From positions 1 through 50,908 of the forward strand of contig JAGWNU010000005.1 of NCBI GenBank assembly GCA_028871175.1: a stretch of DNA of 50,908 nucleotides, written 5' to 3'. Each line of letters opens with the position of its first letter. Within the stretch, counting starts at the first letter, position 1. Both the position numbers and the translations under genes were made by a program. The notes beneath the pieces are model-generated. The model was not told the origin of the DNA. It was given only the letters and a program-made list of their open reading frames with translations, and searched no databases. Shown piece after piece: positions 36,377-45,965 of the stretch. The DNA comes from Burkholderiaceae bacterium. GTDB taxonomy: Bacteria > Pseudomonadota > Gammaproteobacteria > Burkholderiales > Burkholderiaceae.

Positions 36377-37732
36377 ATGACACCCTCCACCACCTCGGTC
36401 TTCCACCGCGACCCGCGCAGGACGCTGCCCACCGCCGTCGGCGGCGAAGGCATGACGCTCATCGACGCCGATGGCAAGCGCTATCTCGACGCCTGCGGCG
36501 GCGCCGCGGTGTCGTGCCTCGGCCACGGACACCCGCGTGTGGTCGAGGCGATCTGCAAGCAGGTGCGCGCGCTGGCCTATGCGCACACGTCGTTCTTCAC
36601 GACGGATGTGGCAGAAGAGCTGGCCGCCCGCCTTGTGGATGCCGCGCCTGGCGATCTGGACCACGTGTACTTCGTCTCCGGCGGCTCGGAAGCCATCGAG
36701 GCCGCGCTCAAGCTTGCGCGCCAGTACTTCGTCGAGATCGGCCAGCCGCAGCGCAAATACTTCATCGCGCGCCGTCAGAGCTACCACGGCAATACCCTCG
36801 GCGCGCTGGCGATCGGCGGCAATGCATGGCGCCGCGAGCCGTTCCTGCCGCTGCTGGTGCCGGCGCATCACGTGTCGCCATGCTTTGCCTATCGCGAGCG
36901 GCACGATGGAGAGAGCGATGTGCAATACGTGCAGCGCCTCGCCGACGAACTCGACGCCAAGATCGTGGAACTGGGCGCAGACAACGTCGCTGCGTTCGTC
37001 GCCGAGACGGTGGTGGGCGCCACGGCCGGCGCGGTGCCACCGGTGGCCGACTACTTCAAGCGGATCCGCGCGGTGTGTGATCGCCACGGGGTGCTGCTAT
37101 TGCTTGATGAGGTGATGTCGGGCATGGGCCGCACCGGCTATCTCTATGCATGCGAGGAAGACGGCGTGGTGCCCGACCTTATCGCGATTGCAAAAGGGTT
37201 GGGCGGCGGGTATCAGCCGATCGGGGCCACGCTGGTGAGCGGCCGCATCTATGACGCCATCACGCGCGGCAGCGGCTTCTTCCAGCACGGCCACACGTAC
37301 ATCGGCCATGCCACCGCGTGCGCCGCGGCGCTGGAAGTGCAGAAGGTGATCGCCGAAGAACACCTGCTCGCGAACGTGCAGGCGCGCGGCGAGCAATTGC
37401 GCACAGCGCTGCGCTCGCGGTTTGCCGAGCACCCGCACGTGGGAGACGTCCGTGGTCGCGGGCTCTTCGTGGGCGTTGAGCTGGTCGCCGACCGCGCCAC
37501 GAAGGCGCCGCTGCCGCCCGCGCACAAGACGCATGCCCGCGTGAAGGCCGAAGCGATGCAGCGTGGGCTGATGGTCTATCCGATGGGCGGCACGATCGAT
37601 GGGCTGCGCGGCGACCACATCCTGCTCGCGCCCCCCTTCATCGCCACCGCGCAGGACATCGACGCCATCGTCGAGCGCCTGGGCGATGCCGTGGAAGCCG
37701 CGACCGCCAACGCCCGGGAGACCGCATGGTGA
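36377..37732 (+). CDS. Class III pyridoxal-phosphate aminotransferase
   Basis: The ATG at 36377 (MTPSTTSVFHRDPRRTLPTA) gives 451 residues. Class III features are present: the PLP phosphate-site region VSGGSEAIEAALKLARQY, the Asp motif LLLLDEVMSGMGRTG and the Schiff-base Lys in LIAIAKGLGGGYQPIGATL. These enzymes often use omega-amino or beta-amino acids. The stop overlaps the start of the DUF849 gene by 7 bp, implying tight coupling. If the substrate is a beta-amino acid, the product would be the beta-keto acid needed by the next enzyme; that is inference. Confidence 0.92.
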   Translation: MTPSTTSVFHRDPRRTLPTAVGGEGMTLIDADGKRYLDACGGAAVSCLGHGHPRVVEAICKQVRALAYAHTSFFTTDVAEELAARLVDAAPGDLDHVYFVSGGSEAIEAALKLARQYFVEIGQPQRKYFIARRQSYHGNTLGALAIGGNAWRREPFLPLLVPAHHVSPCFAYRERHDGESDVQYVQRLADELDAKIVELGADNVAAFVAETVVGATAGAVPPVADYFKRIRAVCDRHGVLLLLDEVMSGMGRTGYLYACEEDGVVPDLIAIAKGLGGGYQPIGATLVSGRIYDAITRGSGFFQHGHTYIGHATACAAALEVQKVIAEEHLLANVQARGEQLRTALRSRFAEHPHVGDVRGRGLFVGVELVADRATKAPLPPAHKTHARVKAEAMQRGLMVYPMGGTIDGLRGDHILLAPPFIATAQDIDAIVERLGDAVEAATANARETAW

Positions 37733-38562
37733 CCCGGCCCATTGCCATTGCCGTCGCGCCCAACGGCGCCCGCAAGACACACACCGATCATCCCGCGCTG
37801 CCGATCACCCCCGGCGAGCTGGCGGTCTGCGCGAAACAATGCGTCGATGCCGGCGCAGCGATGCTGCATCTCCATGTGCGGCGCCCCGATGGCACGCACA
37901 GCCTGGAGCCCGAAGACTACCGTCCGGCCATCTCCGCCGTGCAGCAGGCGGTGGGCGATGCGCTGGTGATCCAGGTCACGACGGAGGCAGTCGGTATCTA
38001 CACGCCCGAACAGCAGATGGCATCGGTGCGGGCGTTGCAGCCGGAGGCCATCTCCGCCGCGCTGCGCGAGCTGGTGCCGGATGCCGCGCACGAAACGCAG
38101 GCTGCACGCTTCTTTGCGGAACGCGCGGCGGCGCGCACGGCCATCCAGTACATCCTGTACTCGGCGGATGACGTCATGCGCTACCGCGACCTGCGTGCAC
38201 GCGGCGTGCTGCCGGATGCGCCGCACTGGGTGCTGTTCGTGCTCGGCCGATACGCAGCGGGGCAGCGCTCCGACCCGTCCGACCTGCTGCCGTTCCTGCA
38301 GGCCTGGTCCGACGGCGCCGAGCTGACCGCCAGCGTGCCGTGGGCGATGTGCGCATTCGGCCCACGCGAGGCCGAGTGCGCGCTCACCGCCGCGCTGCTT
38401 GGCGGACATGCGCGCCTCGGGTTCGAAAACAACATGCTGCTGCCCGACGGTAGCGCCGCACCCGACAACGCATCGCTCGTCACCCATCTGCACCTGCACC
38501 TCGATGCGCTGCACCGGCCCGTCGCCACAGCGGCCGATCTGCGCAGCTGGTTCGGTCACTAG
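37726..38562 (+). CDS. Beta-keto acid cleavage enzyme (BKACE, DUF849)
   Basis: This 278-residue TIM-barrel protein begins MVTRPIAIAVAPNGARKTHT and has the zinc motif AAMLHLHVRRPDGTH with two His ligands. Near the C terminus GGHARLGFENNMLLPDG carries the expected Glu, although I would expect Asp rather than Asn next to it. The family (3-keto-5-aminohexanoate cleavage enzyme and relatives) reacts a beta-keto acid with acetyl-CoA to give acetoacetate and a new CoA ester. The substrate is unknown. Coupling to an aminotransferase suggests a keto acid made by transamination. Confidence 0.9.
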   Translation: MVTRPIAIAVAPNGARKTHTDHPALPITPGELAVCAKQCVDAGAAMLHLHVRRPDGTHSLEPEDYRPAISAVQQAVGDALVIQVTTEAVGIYTPEQQMASVRALQPEAISAALRELVPDAAHETQAARFFAERAAARTAIQYILYSADDVMRYRDLRARGVLPDAPHWVLFVLGRYAAGQRSDPSDLLPFLQAWSDGAELTASVPWAMCAFGPREAECALTAALLGGHARLGFENNMLLPDGSAAPDNASLVTHLHLHLDALHRPVATAADLRSWFGH

Positions 38563-38645
38563 CGCAGCCACCTTCTCACCTCGCAGACATGCCATCGACG
38601 GCCGTGACACGTATCACGCCGCGCCACACAACCATTGGAGGAAAT

Positions 38646-39542
38646 ATGCGTTTCACCATCCGTTGCATCCCGCTGGCGCTGGCCGGCGTGCTTGCCGCCA
38701 GCGCGCACGCCGAGGCGCTCGACGGCACGCTCAAGAAAATCCAGGACAGCAACACCATCCTGATCGGCGTGCGGGAATCGTCGATTCCGTTTTCGTACCG
38801 CGACAGCAAGAATCAGATCATCGGCTTCTCGGCCGACCTCTGCTCGCGCGTGATCGACGCCGTCAAGCAGAAGACGGGTAAGCCCAATCTTCAGGTGCAG
38901 CAGATCCCGGTGACCTCGCAGAACCGCACATCGCTGGTGCAGAACGGTTCAGTGGACCTGGAATGCGGCGTGACCACGCACCTGAGATCGCGCGAGCAGC
39001 AGACGGCGTTTTCGACCACGTTCTTCATCGCCGGCACGAAGCTGCTGACGGGTGTGCACTCGGGGGTGAAGGATTTTCCCGACCTGGCGGGCAAATCGGT
39101 CATCACGAACGCGGGCACGACGTCGGAGCGCATCCTGCGCAAAATGAACGACGAGAAGAAGATGAACATGAACATCGTGAGCGGCAAGGACTATGGGGAA
39201 TCGTTCCTCACGCTGCAGAGTGGTCGCGTCGCCGCGTTCATGATGGATGACGTGCTGCTGGCCGGCGCGCGCACCCTGGCGCAGAAGCCCAGCGACTGGG
39301 TGGTGACCGGCACACCGCAATCGTTCGAGGCGTATGGCTTCATGCTCCGCAAGGACGATCCGCAGTTCAAGAAGCTGGTGGATGACACGCTCACGGGCAT
39401 CATGAAGAGCGGCGACATCAATACGCTCTATGCCAAGTGGTTCGAGAAACCGGTGCCGCCCAAGAACGTGAACTTCAACTTCCCGATGAGCGATCAGTTG
39501 AAGGCACTGTATGCCACCCCGAACGACACGCCGTTTGATTGA
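38646..39542 (+). CDS. Amino-acid ABC transporter substrate-binding protein (GltI-like)
   Basis: The ATG at 38646 has a GGAGGAA site upstream and starts a signal peptide (MRFTIRCIPLALAGVLAASA, cleaved after AHA). The 298-residue protein matches family 3 periplasmic solute-binding proteins (TILIGVRESSIPFSYRDSKN, then IIGFSADLCSRVIDAV; NGSVDLECGVTTHLRSREQQ). It resembles glutamate/aspartate-binding proteins. No permease or ATPase gene is adjacent, so it would have to use a transporter encoded elsewhere. It closes the regulator-aminotransferase-BKACE unit. Confidence 0.9.
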   Translation: MRFTIRCIPLALAGVLAASAHAEALDGTLKKIQDSNTILIGVRESSIPFSYRDSKNQIIGFSADLCSRVIDAVKQKTGKPNLQVQQIPVTSQNRTSLVQNGSVDLECGVTTHLRSREQQTAFSTTFFIAGTKLLTGVHSGVKDFPDLAGKSVITNAGTTSERILRKMNDEKKMNMNIVSGKDYGESFLTLQSGRVAAFMMDDVLLAGARTLAQKPSDWVVTGTPQSFEAYGFMLRKDDPQFKKLVDDTLTGIMKSGDINTLYAKWFEKPVPPKNVNFNFPMSDQLKALYATPNDTPFD

Positions 39543-39556
39543 GTGCGCGGCCCGGC

Positions 39557-40846
39557 TCAGATGCCGGCCTGAGCAACCGCCTCGATCCGGGCCTGATGCA
39601 CGGCTGGCTTGATTTGGGCAGGGTGGTCAGCATGGCGGCTGGCCACCGCGCCGGCATCAATGGAAGCTGCTGCCTGCAGCGCCGCCAGCAGCCGTTCCGC
39701 TTGCGGATAGGCGCGCGCCTCGAAGCCGAGGCGTCCGCGGGCATCGGCCTCGCAGGCTTGCAGCACCTGGACGAATCGGTCCGGCTTGCGCAAGGCGTCG
39801 CAACGTTCGAGCAGACGGACCAGCGCGGCAGCATCAAAGCCCTCGCTGCGGTGGATGTTGCCGTGCTCGCGTGCAACGACCAGCGCCAGCTCGCGGCACT
39901 CGGTCGGCACGCGCAGGCGCCGACAGACCGCTTCGATCATCGGCACGCTGCGTCCTTCGTGGCCGATGTGGCGCGGCAACACATCATGCGGCGTCGTACC
40001 CTTGCCGAGGTCGTGCACCAGCGCGGCAAAGCGCACCGGCAACGATGCGCCCATCGCGGCGGCCGTCTCGATGACCATCATGGTGTGCACGCCGGTATCT
40101 ACCTCGGGGTGATAGTCGGCACGCTGCGGCACACCCCACAGGCGATCAAGCTCGGGCAACAGGCGCGCCAGCGCCCCGCAATCACGCAGCACGGCGAACA
40201 GGCGGGCGGGATGCGCCTCCATCAGGCCGCGCGCGATCTCCTGCCACACGCGCTCGGGCACCAATGCATCGACCTCGCCCGCCTGCACCATGTGCTGCAT
40301 CAGCGCGTTGGTCTCGGGCGCCACGTGGAAATCAGCGAAGCGCGCGGCAAAGCGCGCCACGCGCAGGATCCGGACGGGGTCTTCGGCAAACGCGTCAGAC
40401 ACATGCCGGAACGTGCGTGAGGACAGGTCAGCCCGCCCGCCGTACGGATCGACAACGGGGCCGACCAGCGCGCCGTCTTCCGCCACACGCTGCGCCATCG
40501 CGTTGACCGTCAGGTCACGGCGGATGAGATCGTCTTCCAGCGTGACGTCGGGGGCGTAGTACACCGAGAAGCCCTTGTAGCCGGCCGCCGTCTTGCGCTC
40601 GGTGCGCGCGAGCGCGTATTCCGCATGCGTGACCGGATGGAGGAAGACGGGAAAATCCTTGCCGACGGCGCGAAAGCCACGCGCCTCCATCGCTTCGGGC
40701 GTAGCGCCGACGACGACGTAGTCGCGATCCTGCACCGGCAGCCCGAGCAGCGCGTCACGAATGGCGCCGCCCACGGCATACACATCAAGCCCGTGCGTGG
40801 CGGGGTCGACGACGGCCTCACCCGCGGATACCACGCGCTCCGTCAT
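39557..40846 (-). CDS. cca: Multifunctional CCA tRNA nucleotidyltransferase
   Basis: This 429-residue protein has the nucleotidyltransferase head (VYAVGGAIRDALLGLPVQDR, then DYVVVGATPEAM), the tRNA-binding middle region and a C-terminal HD domain (VRFAALVHDLGKGTTPHDVL), the long form that also has phosphodiesterase activity. It adds or repairs the tRNA CCA end. Its ATG overlaps the stop of the upstream GST gene (ATGA). The 3' end is convergent with the binding-protein gene 14 bp away. Confidence 0.96.
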   Translation of the reverse strand: MTERVVSAGEAVVDPATHGLDVYAVGGAIRDALLGLPVQDRDYVVVGATPEAMEARGFRAVGKDFPVFLHPVTHAEYALARTERKTAAGYKGFSVYYAPDVTLEDDLIRRDLTVNAMAQRVAEDGALVGPVVDPYGGRADLSSRTFRHVSDAFAEDPVRILRVARFAARFADFHVAPETNALMQHMVQAGEVDALVPERVWQEIARGLMEAHPARLFAVLRDCGALARLLPELDRLWGVPQRADYHPEVDTGVHTMMVIETAAAMGASLPVRFAALVHDLGKGTTPHDVLPRHIGHEGRSVPMIEAVCRRLRVPTECRELALVVAREHGNIHRSEGFDAAALVRLLERCDALRKPDRFVQVLQACEADARGRLGFEARAYPQAERLLAALQAAASIDAGAVASRHADHPAQIKPAVHQARIEAVAQAGI

Positions 40847-41532
40847 CGATTGGCCGCGACCAGCGTTGCCTCGTCCAGGCCCGTGCGGTACGGCTCGTCG
40901 TCGGCGAGGAAGTCATGCTCGGCGCGTGCGCCGTCGATCCACTCCTGCATGGCAGGCAGGTTGAGGATATGGTCGGCGTAGGCCTTGGCGGCTTCGGGCA
41001 GGCGCACGCCATAAGTGGCGAAGCGGCTGACCACCGGCGCGTAGAACGCGTCGGCCACGGTGAAATGGCCAAACAGGAACGGCCCGTGCGCAGCGTACTG
41101 CTGACGCAGCTCGGTCCAGATGGCGGCGATGCGATCGATGTCGCGCTGCACGGCCACGTTCCAGCCCATGCCGGGCAGCATGGCAGTGACGTTCATCGGC
41201 ATGTTGCTGCGCAGGTTGCCGAAGCCGGAATGCATCTCGGCGCAGATCGAGCGGGCGTGCGCGCGGGCTTTCGGGTCCTGCGGCCACAGTTGCGCGCGCG
41301 GAAACCGCTCGGCCAGGGTCTCGCAGATGGCGAGGGAATCCCACACGGTCATGTCGCCATCCACCAGCACGGGCACGCGGCCAGCGGGCGAGTAGCGGCC
41401 CACGTCGGCGGCAAAGCTCTCGCTCAGCAGGCGCACGCGGATCTCCTCGAACGGAATGCCGGCCTGCTTGGCCAGCAACCACGGGCGTAACGACCACGAC
41501 GAATAGTTCTTGTTGCCGATGACCAGTTTCAT
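40843..41532 (-). CDS. Glutathione S-transferase family protein
   Basis: The start at 41532 (MKLVIGNKNYSSWSLRPWLL) gives 229 residues. The thioredoxin-like N-terminal half carries the Ser motif YSSWSLRPW and the cis-Pro segment AGRVPVLVDGD; an all-helical C-terminal half follows. Its substrate is unknown. It is translationally coupled to cca, which starts within its stop codon. A longer frame reaches 41673 but lacks GST features. Confidence 0.92.
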   Translation of the reverse strand: MKLVIGNKNYSSWSLRPWLLAKQAGIPFEEIRVRLLSESFAADVGRYSPAGRVPVLVDGDMTVWDSLAICETLAERFPRAQLWPQDPKARAHARSICAEMHSGFGNLRSNMPMNVTAMLPGMGWNVAVQRDIDRIAAIWTELRQQYAAHGPFLFGHFTVADAFYAPVVSRFATYGVRLPEAAKAYADHILNLPAMQEWIDGARAEHDFLADDEPYRTGLDEATLVAANR

Positions 41533-41739
41533 GATTCCCGTCCTTGGAGAGTGCACCGTGATTGTTGTTGGAAGGTCGCCGGCACGGCGCCGGAACGCTC
41601 GGGTCGCGGGCGCAGGCAGGGGCTGTGGCGTGGGGCGAACGAGCCATTCTAGCCCCGCGCTGCACTGCCACAAAATGAAACGGATTGGCCAATGTTGCTA
41701 AGGCGGCTCACACATGCGCCGGCGATGCCGGGCGTCACG

Positions 41740-42744
41740 TCAGCGATGCACCCGCGTCCGGGCGGCGCGCAATCCGTTGTCGGATCCTAGACCGGCCAGC
41801 GCCGGCAGCATCACCGCTTCCATGCCGAGCGGGTGGATCCCCAGCTCCGGCGCGACAGGATCGGCGCTGACATTGTCCACGCGCATGGAGTCGAGGTTAT
41901 CGCGGGAGATCGGCGCGCCAGGCAGGTGCTCGAACAGCGCGGCCTGCATGCGGCCAAGGCCCTCAGGCAGCGGCATGATCCAGCGCGGGTGCCCACTGGC
42001 ACGCCCGGCAAAGCGCATCAACTCGGCCAGCGTATAGACACGCGGCCCGACGAGCGTATAGGCGTGCCGGATGGTGGCCGGGTTGTCGAGCGCGTTGATG
42101 AACGCGGCGGCAACGTCATCCACGTATACGGGCTGAAAGCGTGCTTCTGCGCACGCCAATGGCACAAACGGCGCCATGCGCTGCATACGTGCGAACAGAT
42201 TCAGGAAATGATCCTGCGGGCCGAACACCACGGAGGGGCGGAACACCGTCCAGTCCAGTTCGCTGTTCATGACCACGCGTTCGCCATCGCCCTTGCTGCG
42301 CAGGTACATCGACGGGCCGGCGGGATCGGCGCCCAGTGCGCTCATGTGCAGCAGCCGGTTCACCCCATGCCTGCGGCACGCCTTGACGATGCGGCGCGGC
42401 AGTTCAACGTGCAGGCGCTGGAAGTTCGGGCCATAGGGCATCTCGCGCACGTCGTGCAGCGTGCCGACGAGGTTGATGACCGCACAGTGCTCGCCGCCAT
42501 GCTCCGTCAGCGCCAGGAAGAGGGCATCCAGGGCATCGTCGGCGTAGATGTCGGCGTCCATGACGTCCACGCGTGGCAACAGCGTCAGGTTGTGCGCCCG
42601 GGCAGATTCGGCGTCGCGCGTGGGCACGATCACGCGGCCCTCGGGCAGGCCGGGCGCGGCAAAGGTTTCTGTCACCAGCCGCGAGAGCAATTGCGTGCCG
42701 ATGAAGCCCGTGCCGCCAAAGACGAGCAGATTGGAGGTATGCAT
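41740..42744 (-). CDS. NAD(P)-dependent epimerase, complex I NDUFA9-like
   Basis: The start at 42744 (MHTSNLLVFGGTGFIGTQLL) gives 334 residues. It has the Rossmann motif GGTGFIGTQ and later the YLRSKGDGERVVMNSELDWT and FRPSVVFGPQDHF segments of atypical short-chain dehydrogenases related to NDUFA9. The role is not established; lipid, quinone or envelope functions have been proposed for relatives. It lies downstream of slt, with a terminator in between. Confidence 0.85.
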   Translation of the reverse strand: MHTSNLLVFGGTGFIGTQLLSRLVTETFAAPGLPEGRVIVPTRDAESARAHNLTLLPRVDVMDADIYADDALDALFLALTEHGGEHCAVINLVGTLHDVREMPYGPNFQRLHVELPRRIVKACRRHGVNRLLHMSALGADPAGPSMYLRSKGDGERVVMNSELDWTVFRPSVVFGPQDHFLNLFARMQRMAPFVPLACAEARFQPVYVDDVAAAFINALDNPATIRHAYTLVGPRVYTLAELMRFAGRASGHPRWIMPLPEGLGRMQAALFEHLPGAPISRDNLDSMRVDNVSADPVAPELGIHPLGMEAVMLPALAGLGSDNGLRAARTRVHR

Positions 42745-42874
42745 GACGGCATCTCCAAAACGATGGGGGGACTCCACCACAATACAACCCCGAGGGGATC
42801 GCCCCCAAGAGGTAGTACAGCCGCGTGCAGCTGGCCGCACGGTTGTGATGGCCAGTTCGCGCGGCGCCATGAAA

Positions 42875-42898
42875 AACGCCTGCTGTGCGGCAGGCGTT
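42875..42898 (-). terminator. Rho-independent terminator after slt
   Basis: Perfect 9-bp arms aacgcctgc (42875-42883) and gcaggcgtt (42890-42898) are followed, in the minus direction, by a T-run (gcgtttttc). It lies 20 bp past the slt stop. Confidence 0.85.
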
Positions 42899-42918
42899 CC
42901 AAGTGGCGCGGCTGTCGT

Positions 42919-44871
42919 TCAGGGCAGCTCGTCGGGTGTGACCGATTCCGGCGCCACCTTGCCCAGGCGATCCTTCAGCGACTGAGGCCGCCCCGTCAGC
43001 AGTGCGCCGTAGTACGTGGCATTGGACAGCACATTCTTCACGTACGTACGCGTCTCGTTGAACGGGATCGTCTCGGCGAAGATCGCGCCTTCCACCGGGC
43101 GCGTCAGCGTCGAGCGCCAGCGCTTCGGCCGGCCCGGCCCTGCGTTGTAGCCAGCGGTGGCCAGCGTCATCGAGCTATCGAGGTCGGTCAGGATCATCGA
43201 CAGATAGCTCGTACCGAGCAGCACGTTGGTGTCGATATCGCTCATCTGCGTGGGGCGGAAGCCCGGCAGGCCGATCTTCTTGGCGACACGCCGGGCGGTT
43301 TCCGGCATCACCTGCATCAGGCCGGAGGCGCCCACCGACGAGCGCGCATCCATGATGAAGCGCGACTCCTGTCGGATCAGGCCATACGCCCAGGCCACAT
43401 CCAGACCGACGGCGTCGGCGTTGCGCTCGACCACGTTGCGGAACGGCGTGGGGAAGCGCAAGGAGAAATCATGCTCGGCCTTGGTCTTGTCGGCCGAATT
43501 GACTGCGCGGTCCAGCAGCCCGAGCTTGCGTCCGTATTCGGCCGCCGCCAGGAGCTCACGGTCGCTCATGTTGCGCAGCTCCCAGTTCCACTCGCGGTTG
43601 CCTTCAAAGCGCAGGTTCAGGTCATACAGCTTCTTGGCGCGGCCGAAGCCCGGATGGTTGCGGCCCATCACGTCGATCTCGGCATCGGTCACCGTCGTGC
43701 GTGGCGGCACGGTAATGCGCTGGCCGAGCTCCTCCAGCGCGAGCTGGCCATAGAAGTTGTACTGCCCGGCAATCGACTGGAACTGCTGCCTGGCTTCGTC
43801 GTTCCGGTTGTCTGCCTTGAGCGCGCGGCCATACCAGTACGTCCAGGCCGGATCGCGGCTGCGCAGGCTCGGACGCATGGCTTCGATGGCCTGGCGCACC
43901 ATCTTCCAGTCGCCGGCGCGCAGGGCGGTGCGCACACGCCATTCCTGTGAATCGTCGGACAGCCAGGCATCGCCGCCGAGCTTCATCTGGCGGCGATAGG
44001 CATCGAGCGCATCAGGCGTCTGCTTCTTGGCGGCGTACTGGCCGATCACGCCCCAGCCCGCGCCTTGCTCCTCGCGCGAGAGGCTGCCGCTCTGTGAGAG
44101 GAGATACGCCGTCGCCTGCGAAGGATCATTGCGCGCCATGCGCGTCACATTGGCCAGCGTGTCGTTGTCGACACGGTCACCATCGGGCAGCACGGCGGCA
44201 ATGCGCGAGGCCTGCGTGACAAGGTTCTGCTCCAGCGACAGCCGCGCCGCAAACGCCACGTCCGCCCGCGTGAACTGGTTCGACTGTGCCAGATAGCCAA
44301 TCAGATCGACACAGCCTTCGCCGTAGCCCTTCGGATCGAGCAGCGTGGTACGCGCGTCGGCGGCCACGTTCTGGCCCTTCATCGCGCGCGAGAGCAGGGC
44401 ATAGCACTCGACCTGCGTGTCGTCCTTCAGCACGAACTTCGGATATTCGACGTCGAAGGTCGCCCAGTCGCGCTTCTTGCCGAGCACAAGCAGCCAGTCA
44501 TTGCGCAGGCGGTCGGCAATGGCCTCGCCCTCGTAGCGCTGCAGGAACGAGCGGATCTCGTCCTCCGGCGCGTCGGTGCGCGCATAGCCGCTGGCGTCGA
44601 ACAACTGCGGCTTGATGCGGAAATACTGCACGTAAGACTGGATCGGGTAGTCCGCCAGGCTGTCGGCCAGCTCCCAGCTGCGGGACACATCATTGCGACG
44701 CGCGGCATTGCGCAACTCGATAAACGCGTCATCCGGATTGGCGGGAATGCCCTGCGGTGCCTGACGCTTGGCGGCCATCGCCAGGGGCGCCGGGCCGATC
44801 ACGCTCATGCCGACCACGCCCGCGAAAGCCAGCGCGACTGCGCGATATACTGCCTTGGCCTTGAATGTCAT
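42919..44871 (-). CDS. slt: Soluble lytic murein transglycosylase (Slt70-like)
   Basis: This 650-residue protein starts with a signal peptide (MTFKAKAVYRAVALAFAGVV, cleaved near LAMA). A long alpha-helical superhelix makes up most of the protein. The catalytic SLT domain at about residues 465-640 includes the catalytic Glu in AYGLIRQESRFIMDARS, GASGLMQVMPETARRVA and LATAGYNAGPGRPKRW. It cleaves peptidoglycan in the periplasm. It is divergent from the cyclo-ligase gene. Confidence 0.95.
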   Translation of the reverse strand: MTFKAKAVYRAVALAFAGVVGMSVIGPAPLAMAAKRQAPQGIPANPDDAFIELRNAARRNDVSRSWELADSLADYPIQSYVQYFRIKPQLFDASGYARTDAPEDEIRSFLQRYEGEAIADRLRNDWLLVLGKKRDWATFDVEYPKFVLKDDTQVECYALLSRAMKGQNVAADARTTLLDPKGYGEGCVDLIGYLAQSNQFTRADVAFAARLSLEQNLVTQASRIAAVLPDGDRVDNDTLANVTRMARNDPSQATAYLLSQSGSLSREEQGAGWGVIGQYAAKKQTPDALDAYRRQMKLGGDAWLSDDSQEWRVRTALRAGDWKMVRQAIEAMRPSLRSRDPAWTYWYGRALKADNRNDEARQQFQSIAGQYNFYGQLALEELGQRITVPPRTTVTDAEIDVMGRNHPGFGRAKKLYDLNLRFEGNREWNWELRNMSDRELLAAAEYGRKLGLLDRAVNSADKTKAEHDFSLRFPTPFRNVVERNADAVGLDVAWAYGLIRQESRFIMDARSSVGASGLMQVMPETARRVAKKIGLPGFRPTQMSDIDTNVLLGTSYLSMILTDLDSSMTLATAGYNAGPGRPKRWRSTLTRPVEGAIFAETIPFNETRTYVKNVLSNATYYGALLTGRPQSLKDRLGKVAPESVTPDELP

Positions 44872-44916
44872 CTCCTGCCCCGTCCAATCATCCGAGTTAC
44901 ATCGCCGAATTATCCC

Positions 44917-45522
44917 ATGCCAGCCCTAGGGAACCCGCACGATCCGGCGAACCCCACGACGCCCATCGAATCGCGCCGCACGCTGCGCACCATGTTGCTC
45001 GATGCACGCGCTGCGCTGCCGGATCGCGTTGCCCACGATGCCGCGCTGGCACGTCACCTGGCCAGCCTGCTGCACGCGCTGCCCATCAAACGCCTGGCCG
45101 CCTACTGGCCAACGCAGGGCGAGTTCGATGCGTTGACCGTGCTGGCCCATTGGCTGGCCGCCGATGCCACGCGTAGCGCGCTGCTGCCTGTGGTGACAGA
45201 CAAGTTTTCACCGCTGCAGTTTCGGCGATGGACGCCCGATTGTGAAATGACGCCGGGCGCCTACGGCATCCCCATCCCCCGCTCGGGCGAGATGGAAACG
45301 CCCGATGCCTTGCTGATCCCGTGCGTGGGTTTCGACGCGCAACGCTATCGCATCGGCTACGGCGGCGGCTTCTACGACCGCACCCTCGCCGCGCTGCACG
45401 CCGCAGGGCACCGCCCGCGCACCATCGGCGTGGCATTCGAAGTGAACCGGGTGGAATCGATCGCGCCGCAAGCGCACGACATCGCGCTCGACTGCGTCGT
45501 CACCGAACGCGGCGCGTTTTGA
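44917..45522 (+). CDS. 5-formyltetrahydrofolate cyclo-ligase
   Basis: This 201-residue protein has the ATP/folate motifs of the family: LLIPCVGFDAQRYRIGYGGG followed by FYDRTLA, and an N-terminal ESRRTLRTMLLDARAAL helix. It converts 5-formyl-THF to 5,10-methenyl-THF. It is divergent from slt across 45 bp and convergent with the TfoX-like gene, whose stop is 8 bp away. Confidence 0.92.
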   Translation: MPALGNPHDPANPTTPIESRRTLRTMLLDARAALPDRVAHDAALARHLASLLHALPIKRLAAYWPTQGEFDALTVLAHWLAADATRSALLPVVTDKFSPLQFRRWTPDCEMTPGAYGIPIPRSGEMETPDALLIPCVGFDAQRYRIGYGGGFYDRTLAALHAAGHRPRTIGVAFEVNRVESIAPQAHDIALDCVVTERGAF

Positions 45523-45530
45523 CCGCGCCG

Positions 45531-45935
45531 TCAGCGCTTTCGGATCGTTTTCCTGGCAGCGGTGCGCTTCGGCCTCGCGGCTTTGGCATTCGCCTCGCGC
45601 AGCGCGGCCTCAATGGCTAAGCGCACCCAGTCCCGTAACGGCTGCCCACCGTCAAGCGCCTGCGCCGGCGTGCTCAGATAGCCGGTCATGCTGATGGTGC
45701 GGCCGTTGCGCTCGTAACTGAACGGCGTGCACGTTTCTGCGAGGAAACGATCGCGCGTGAGGTCGTCCACGCGCAGGTAAGACGTGCCGCGCAGCACCAG
45801 CGCAAACACGATGTCGTCGTAATACAGCGCGGCGCCGCTGAACATCCGGCGGGCGCGGATCTCGCCGATCTGCGCCGCCAGCGGCCGGAGTTCGTCCAGC
45901 AGCCAGGCGATCAGCGGATCGGGCGCGGCTGCCAT
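45531..45935 (-). CDS. TfoX/Sxy N-terminal-domain protein
   Basis: This 134-residue protein matches the TfoX N-terminal domain (LAAQIGEIRARRMFSGAALY, then YDDIVFALVLRGTSYLRVDD). The C-terminal ~25 residues are basic (AKAARPKRTAARKTIRKR). TfoX proteins affect competence gene expression in some proteobacteria; short forms like this are widespread and poorly understood. It lies 30 bp after metF on the same strand. Confidence 0.88.
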   Translation of the reverse strand: MAAAPDPLIAWLLDELRPLAAQIGEIRARRMFSGAALYYDDIVFALVLRGTSYLRVDDLTRDRFLAETCTPFSYERNGRTISMTGYLSTPAQALDGGQPLRDWVRLAIEAALREANAKAARPKRTAARKTIRKR

Positions 45936-45965
45936 GACGATCTCCCTTGCCGTGCGCTTTCCTGG

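Noticed and set aside
41833-43950. A 705-codon plus-strand frame across the NDUFA9-like gene and slt
   Set aside because: It crosses two real genes and a terminator between them, and the product has shadow composition.
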